Positions 60,711-64,000 of a DNA stretch of 64,000 nucleotides are shown one piece after another. The notes under the pieces were generated by a model, which saw nothing but the letters and a program-made list of their open reading frames with translations, had not been told where the DNA came from and did not search any database. Source of the stretch: an uncultured Duncaniella sp. (GTDB taxonomy: Bacteria; Bacteroidota; Bacteroidia; Bacteroidales; Muribaculaceae); contig CAJTQR010000001.1 of NCBI GenBank assembly GCA_910578515.1, positions 372,001 through 436,000 on the forward strand, given 5' to 3'. Positions within the stretch are counted from its first letter, which is position 1. Every line of letters begins with the position of its first letter. The position numbers and the translations under genes were made by a program.

Positions 60711-62918
60711 TTATTTGTGAACTATACGGTCCTTAAGTTCAGCAAGTTTAGCCTTATTCCAACGGTCGGTAGTACCAACAAGGTAACCTGTGATACGCTG
60801 AAGACAGTCAATGTTATGACTATGGCAGTTTGGACATTCATGCAACTCATCCTGAGCATCTTCATAGCCGCAATCCATACAACGGTTACGATTATGATTA
60901 ACAGAACAATATCCTATGTTGTATTTATCCATCAAATCAACAATATCGCATACAGCCTTCAGATTATGAGTAGCATCACCATCAATCTCAACATAGAAAA
61001 TATGACCGCCACCGGTAAGTTCATGATACGGTGCTTCAATCTTTGCCTTGTGGCGAGGTGAGCAATGGTAATATACCGGCACATGATTTGAGTTCGTATA
61101 ATAAATCTTATCTGTGATTCCAGGTATCACACCAAACGACCTGCGGTCACGTGAAGTGAATTTTCCTGAAAGACCTTCCGCAGGAGTAGCGAGCACAGAG
61201 AAATTATGCTGATACTTCTCGCTGTAGTCGTTGACACGCGAACGCATGTGAGATACAATCTTGAGTCCAAGTTTCTGCGCTTCTTCACTCTCTCCATGAT
61301 GTTTACCTACCAATGCTATAAGACATTCAGCCAGTCCGATAAAACCGATACCTAAAGTACCTTGATTGATAACACTCTCAATAGTGTCGTTGGGACCAAG
61401 TTTCTCAGCACCGGTCCACAGACGCGACATAAGCAAAGGAAATTGCTTAACCATCGCAGTCTTCTGGAAATTGAATCTATCACAAAGCTGACGCGCAGTT
61501 ATATCAAGCACCTCATCGAGCTTACTAAAGAATTTTGCAATTCTCTCCTCTTTATCGATTATATTCATACACTCCAGGGCAATGCGCACGATATTGATTG
61601 TTGAGAAGCTGAGGTTACCTCTACCAATCGAAGTTTTTTCACCAAAACGGTTTTCAAACACTCGTGTACGACACCCCATGGTAGCTACCTCATACTTATA
61701 TCTTTCCGGGTCGTTTGCATTCCACTTCTCATGCTGATTGAATGTAGCATCCAAGTTCACAAAATTAGGGAAGAATCGGCGAGCAGTAACCTTACACGCA
61801 TACTGATACAGGTCATAGTTCCTATCTTCAGGAAGATAGCTGACACCACGTTTCTTTTTCCAAATCTGAATAGGGAAAATTGCTGTGGCTCCGTTACCGA
61901 CACCTTCATATGTGGAACGGAGGATTTCACGGATAATGCAACGTCCTTCGGCCGACGTATCAGTGCCATAATTTATAGAGCTGAACACTACCTGATTACC
62001 GCCACGAGAATGAATGGTATTCATGTTATGGATAAATGCCTCCATTGCTTGATGGACACGGCTGACGGTCTGATTGATAGCATGCTGACGCCATCTCTCT
62101 TCCCCCTCCAATCCATTCAAATCTTTAGAGATATAATCATCAATCTCCACATCGTAGAGATGGGACAGATTCTGTCCTGTCAGCAATTCAAGCTTAACCA
62201 CTTCTTCTTTATATGAAGAATGGACAAATGGAGCTAAATAAAAGTCAAATGCAGGAATAGCCTGACCGCCATGCATTTCGTTCTGTGCAGTCTCTAAAGA
62301 GATACACCCGATAATGCTTGCAGTTTCTATACGCTTGGCAGGACGAGATTCACCGTGACCAGCAACAAATCCATACTTCAATATATTATCAAGCGGATGC
62401 TGAACACAAGTAAGGCTTTTGGTAGGATAATAATCCTTATCATGAATATGTAGATATCCCTGCTGGACAGCCTCTTTCGCCTCGGGGGAAAGAAGATAGT
62501 CATCAACAAACGGTTTGGTAGTTTCGCTTGCAAACTTCATCATCATACCCGCAGGAGAATCTGTATTCATATTGGCATTCTCACGGGTAATATCATTGTT
62601 CTTAGCTTCAATAATCTCCAAAAACATATCTCTGGTCTTAGCCCGACGAGCAATAGAGCGTTGGTCGCGATACGCTATGTATCGTTTAGCCACCTCTTTT
62701 CGTGGAGATTTCATTAATTCAAGTTCCACCTTGTCCTGAATATCTTCCACTGTCATCTGTTCTTGACCAATCATACCCACACGGTCAGCGATACGAGCAA
62801 TGAGAGCCTCATCCTCCCCCATTTCTGTTGTAAGCATGGCTTTGCGGATTGCAGCTTTAATTTTTTCCTCATTATAGCCCACGACACGACCGTCGCGTTT
62901 CACTACCGTTTGTATCAT
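60711..62918 (-). CDS. nrdD: Anaerobic ribonucleoside-triphosphate reductase
   Basis: 735 residues. An N-terminal ATP-cone domain (~3-95, VVKRDGRVVGYNEEKIKAAI) controls activity. The large barrel has HIHDKDYY, GGQAIPAFDFYLAPF and IHSRGGNQVVFSSINYGTD. The C-terminus has a zinc site with four Cys (RCMDCGYED and HECPNCHS) and the glycyl radical Gly711 in RITGYLVGTTDRWN. It reduces NTPs to dNTPs with formate as reductant. nrdG follows in the same unit. The upstream leader has a -7/-33 promoter at 62991-63022. Confidence 0.96.
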   Translation of the reverse strand: MIQTVVKRDGRVVGYNEEKIKAAIRKAMLTTEMGEDEALIARIADRVGMIGQEQMTVEDIQDKVELELMKSPRKEVAKRYIAYRDQRSIARRAKTRDMFLEIIEAKNNDITRENANMNTDSPAGMMMKFASETTKPFVDDYLLSPEAKEAVQQGYLHIHDKDYYPTKSLTCVQHPLDNILKYGFVAGHGESRPAKRIETASIIGCISLETAQNEMHGGQAIPAFDFYLAPFVHSSYKEEVVKLELLTGQNLSHLYDVEIDDYISKDLNGLEGEERWRQHAINQTVSRVHQAMEAFIHNMNTIHSRGGNQVVFSSINYGTDTSAEGRCIIREILRSTYEGVGNGATAIFPIQIWKKKRGVSYLPEDRNYDLYQYACKVTARRFFPNFVNLDATFNQHEKWNANDPERYKYEVATMGCRTRVFENRFGEKTSIGRGNLSFSTINIVRIALECMNIIDKEERIAKFFSKLDEVLDITARQLCDRFNFQKTAMVKQFPLLMSRLWTGAEKLGPNDTIESVINQGTLGIGFIGLAECLIALVGKHHGESEEAQKLGLKIVSHMRSRVNDYSEKYQHNFSVLATPAEGLSGKFTSRDRRSFGVIPGITDKIYYTNSNHVPVYYHCSPRHKAKIEAPYHELTGGGHIFYVEIDGDATHNLKAVCDIVDLMDKYNIGYCSVNHNRNRCMDCGYEDAQDELHECPNCHSHNIDCLQRITGYLVGTTDRWNKAKLAELKDRIVHK

Positions 62919-62990
62919 TTCTATCGATTGTTTTTAGGATTATTTTTAAGAGTTTTATTGCATGAACTTTTACATTCAATTTTCATGCCA

Positions 62991-63022
62991 CAAAATTACA
63001 TATTGGCGACTTAATATACAAC
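62991..63022 (-). promoter_or_regulatory. nrdD promoter
   Basis: Minus strand: GTTG (63022-63019), 20-nt spacer, TAATTTTG (62998-62991); one mismatch in the -33 box. A short inverted repeat (CATGAA/TTCATG at 62961-62966 and 62982-62987) lies in the resulting leader of ~65 nt. Confidence 0.55.
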
Positions 63023-63131
63023 ATTTTGATTAATTATTTTCATGCAAAATTTTCATTTTGGAAAACTTTTCAGCAAATTAAAATATTTAAATATTTACAT
63101 GATAGCAAATTAAAAATATTTTTGGAAAACT

Positions 63132-63770
63132 TTAAATCCTACGACCATTAACCAAGTTAACAAAATCAACCATCTCGTATAAATTATGAATTATCAGTCG
63201 GGGATTATATTCCGATGAAATTTCAACAAAATTCTGCGGAAAAATATTATCTTCTGACGCCTTCAAACAGACAGTAATCCACCCAAGTTCATTACCTCTC
63301 ACAAAGTCCTTTTCAGGATTATCGCCAACATATACATATATATCATCCGGGCATTTATTCATTATTTCCCTCATAGCCCCTCCCGTCAGTTTCTTTTCCC
63401 CAAACTTCTCGGAGATATAGATTAAATCTTCATCAATCATTTTGTCCAGACCAAGAGCAGTAATTTTCCGACTCTGTGTCCCTTCCCGACCATCTGTGAT
63501 TAGTGCCAATATCACTCCTCTATTTCTCAACAGCGATAATGTATAAAGCGATGGCATTGGAAGCTGAATATCCGGGTAATGATTGCGGTACACATCCAGC
63601 AGCAACTTTATATCCACACCTGTAGATGCAAAAGCATCAGCAGGGGTTGACGCCTTGGTCATCAATGGCAATAAATGCGCTCCGTATTTGCGAGCTATAG
63701 CTCTATATGCAGAGCGCACATATTCCATTTCATGATACAATGTATCATCCAAATCGAAAGCTACAACCAT
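63132..63770 (-). CDS. HAD-family phosphatase
   Basis: 212 residues, class I HAD fold. The nucleophile Asp6 and Asp8 are in VVAFDLDDTLYHE; motif II LALITDGREGTQ; motif III Lys region KFGEKKLTGGAM; motif IV YVGDNPEKDFVRGNELG. The cap (~15-95) is helical. The substrate is unknown; related enzymes are nucleotide or sugar-phosphate phosphatases. The Dabb gene ends 23 bp upstream on the same strand, so the two may be co-transcribed. Confidence 0.85.
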   Translation of the reverse strand: MVVAFDLDDTLYHEMEYVRSAYRAIARKYGAHLLPLMTKASTPADAFASTGVDIKLLLDVYRNHYPDIQLPMPSLYTLSLLRNRGVILALITDGREGTQSRKITALGLDKMIDEDLIYISEKFGEKKLTGGAMREIMNKCPDDIYVYVGDNPEKDFVRGNELGWITVCLKASEDNIFPQNFVEISSEYNPRLIIHNLYEMVDFVNLVNGRRI

Positions 63771-63793
63771 AGCGAGGAGAGCACAATATAATA

Positions 63794-64000
63794 TTATTCA
63801 AAATAATAGTCAACGCAGGCTCTTGCTTCCTTATGTCCGGCAAGCAACGCAGCAGCGGCAACATGCGCAGGATGATTGGCATACTTCGCGACATCAGCCA
63901 TTTCAGGAACCACAGCTGTCAGCACAACATCCCAGTCCTCATTAGGATTCTCATTGATTCCCACTTCCATCGATTTCAGAACATCTATCTTAGCCGGAAG
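63794..64000 (-). CDS. Stress-responsive Dabb-domain protein, C-terminal part (start outside window)
   Basis: The frame is open at the right edge, so only the last 68 residues are visible. They read LPAKIDVLKSMEVGINENPN, EDWDVVLTAVVPEMADVAKY, ANHPAHVAAAALLAGHKEAR, ACVDYYFE, matching the dimeric alpha-beta barrel (Dabb) family: strand VLTAVVPE, helix YANHPAHVAAAA and the final RACVDYYF strand. Function is generally unknown; family members are induced by stress. Confidence 0.85.
   Translation of the reverse strand, partial: LPAKIDVLKSMEVGINENPNEDWDVVLTAVVPEMADVAKYANHPAHVAAAALLAGHKEARACVDYYFE

Noticed and set aside
61731..62216. 161-codon antisense ORF within nrdD
   Set aside because: It lies entirely in a highly conserved enzyme gene on the other strand and shows no domain or initiation context.
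1..64000. CRISPR array, insertion sequence, prophage, integrase or tRNA/rRNA genes
   Set aside because: No regularly spaced repeats, no transposase or integrase domain and no cloverleaf or rRNA-like stretch was recognised on either strand.

Overview
The window looks like chromosomal core genome of a member of the Bacteroidota, most likely order Bacteroidales. The evidence is (i) repeated promoter-like sequences of the Bacteroidota type, TTTG-N19/20-TAnnTTTG, in front of many genes; (ii) the TamB plus lipoprotein-type TamA (TamL) pair; (iii) families typical of this phylum, including DUF6377, DUF5606, DUF4286 and Fe-SOD; and (iv) AT-rich translation starts without a strong Shine-Dalgarno sequence. 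A Muribaculaceae-like genome is my guess from gene content and is not proven. I see no rRNA, tRNA, CRISPR array, insertion sequence, prophage or integrase. Both ends cut a gene: tamB on the left, a Dabb-domain protein on the right.

Layout. 0-8 kb (+): tamB/tamL envelope assembly, a degenerate thioredoxin-fold lipid-anchored or secreted protein, a small exported protein and topoisomerase III. 8-10 kb: a candidate small RNA, rlmD on the minus strand with a long structured leader, and a GT2 glycosyltransferase. 10.9-23.5 kb (-): a long co-directional run reading gyrB, rnr, wecC-wecG-wecB (UDP-ManNAcA synthesis and transfer), polyprenyl diphosphate synthase, tatD, an NlpC/P60 hydrolase, a CstA transporter, DUF4286 and ruvC. 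23.6-28.6 kb (-): folP-cdaA (folate and c-di-AMP synthesis), an RNA-like transcription unit without an ORF, and purT followed by a membrane-bound TPR/HTH regulator.

28.8-30.8 kb (+): tpiA, a SPOR protein and folE. 30.8-34.9 kb (-): a MATE exporter and an ion-channel-like protein, then DUF5606, a hemerythrin protein and a LuxR-type regulator. 35-41 kb (+): a secreted protein, NfnAB-type transhydrogenase, a TPR/PD40 protein, floA and a PHP phosphatase. 41.3-48 kb: Fe-SOD (-), then lysC-lysA (lysine/DAP synthesis), an OPT transporter and a second MATE protein (+). 48-54.5 kb (+): a LytS/LytTR two-component pair followed by a TolC-MacA-MacB type exporter with ATPase and permease on separate genes. 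54.6-64 kb: an SLC45-like MFS transporter and endonuclease IV (-), hisS, mlaE-mlaF (+), then nrdG/nrdD, a HAD phosphatase and the Dabb fragment (-).

Most genes are housekeeping and easily assigned. I did not find an obvious defence island or an undescribed multi-gene system. The leads worth following are mainly regulatory: a leader before mlaE with two competing hairpins, three copies of TGACGCA between nfo and hisS, two intergenic promoter-to-terminator units with no convincing ORF, and the rlmD leader. A few odd proteins also stand out: a thioredoxin fold lacking its cysteines and a channel with a non-canonical selectivity filter. All functional statements rest on reading the sequence; no database search was run.
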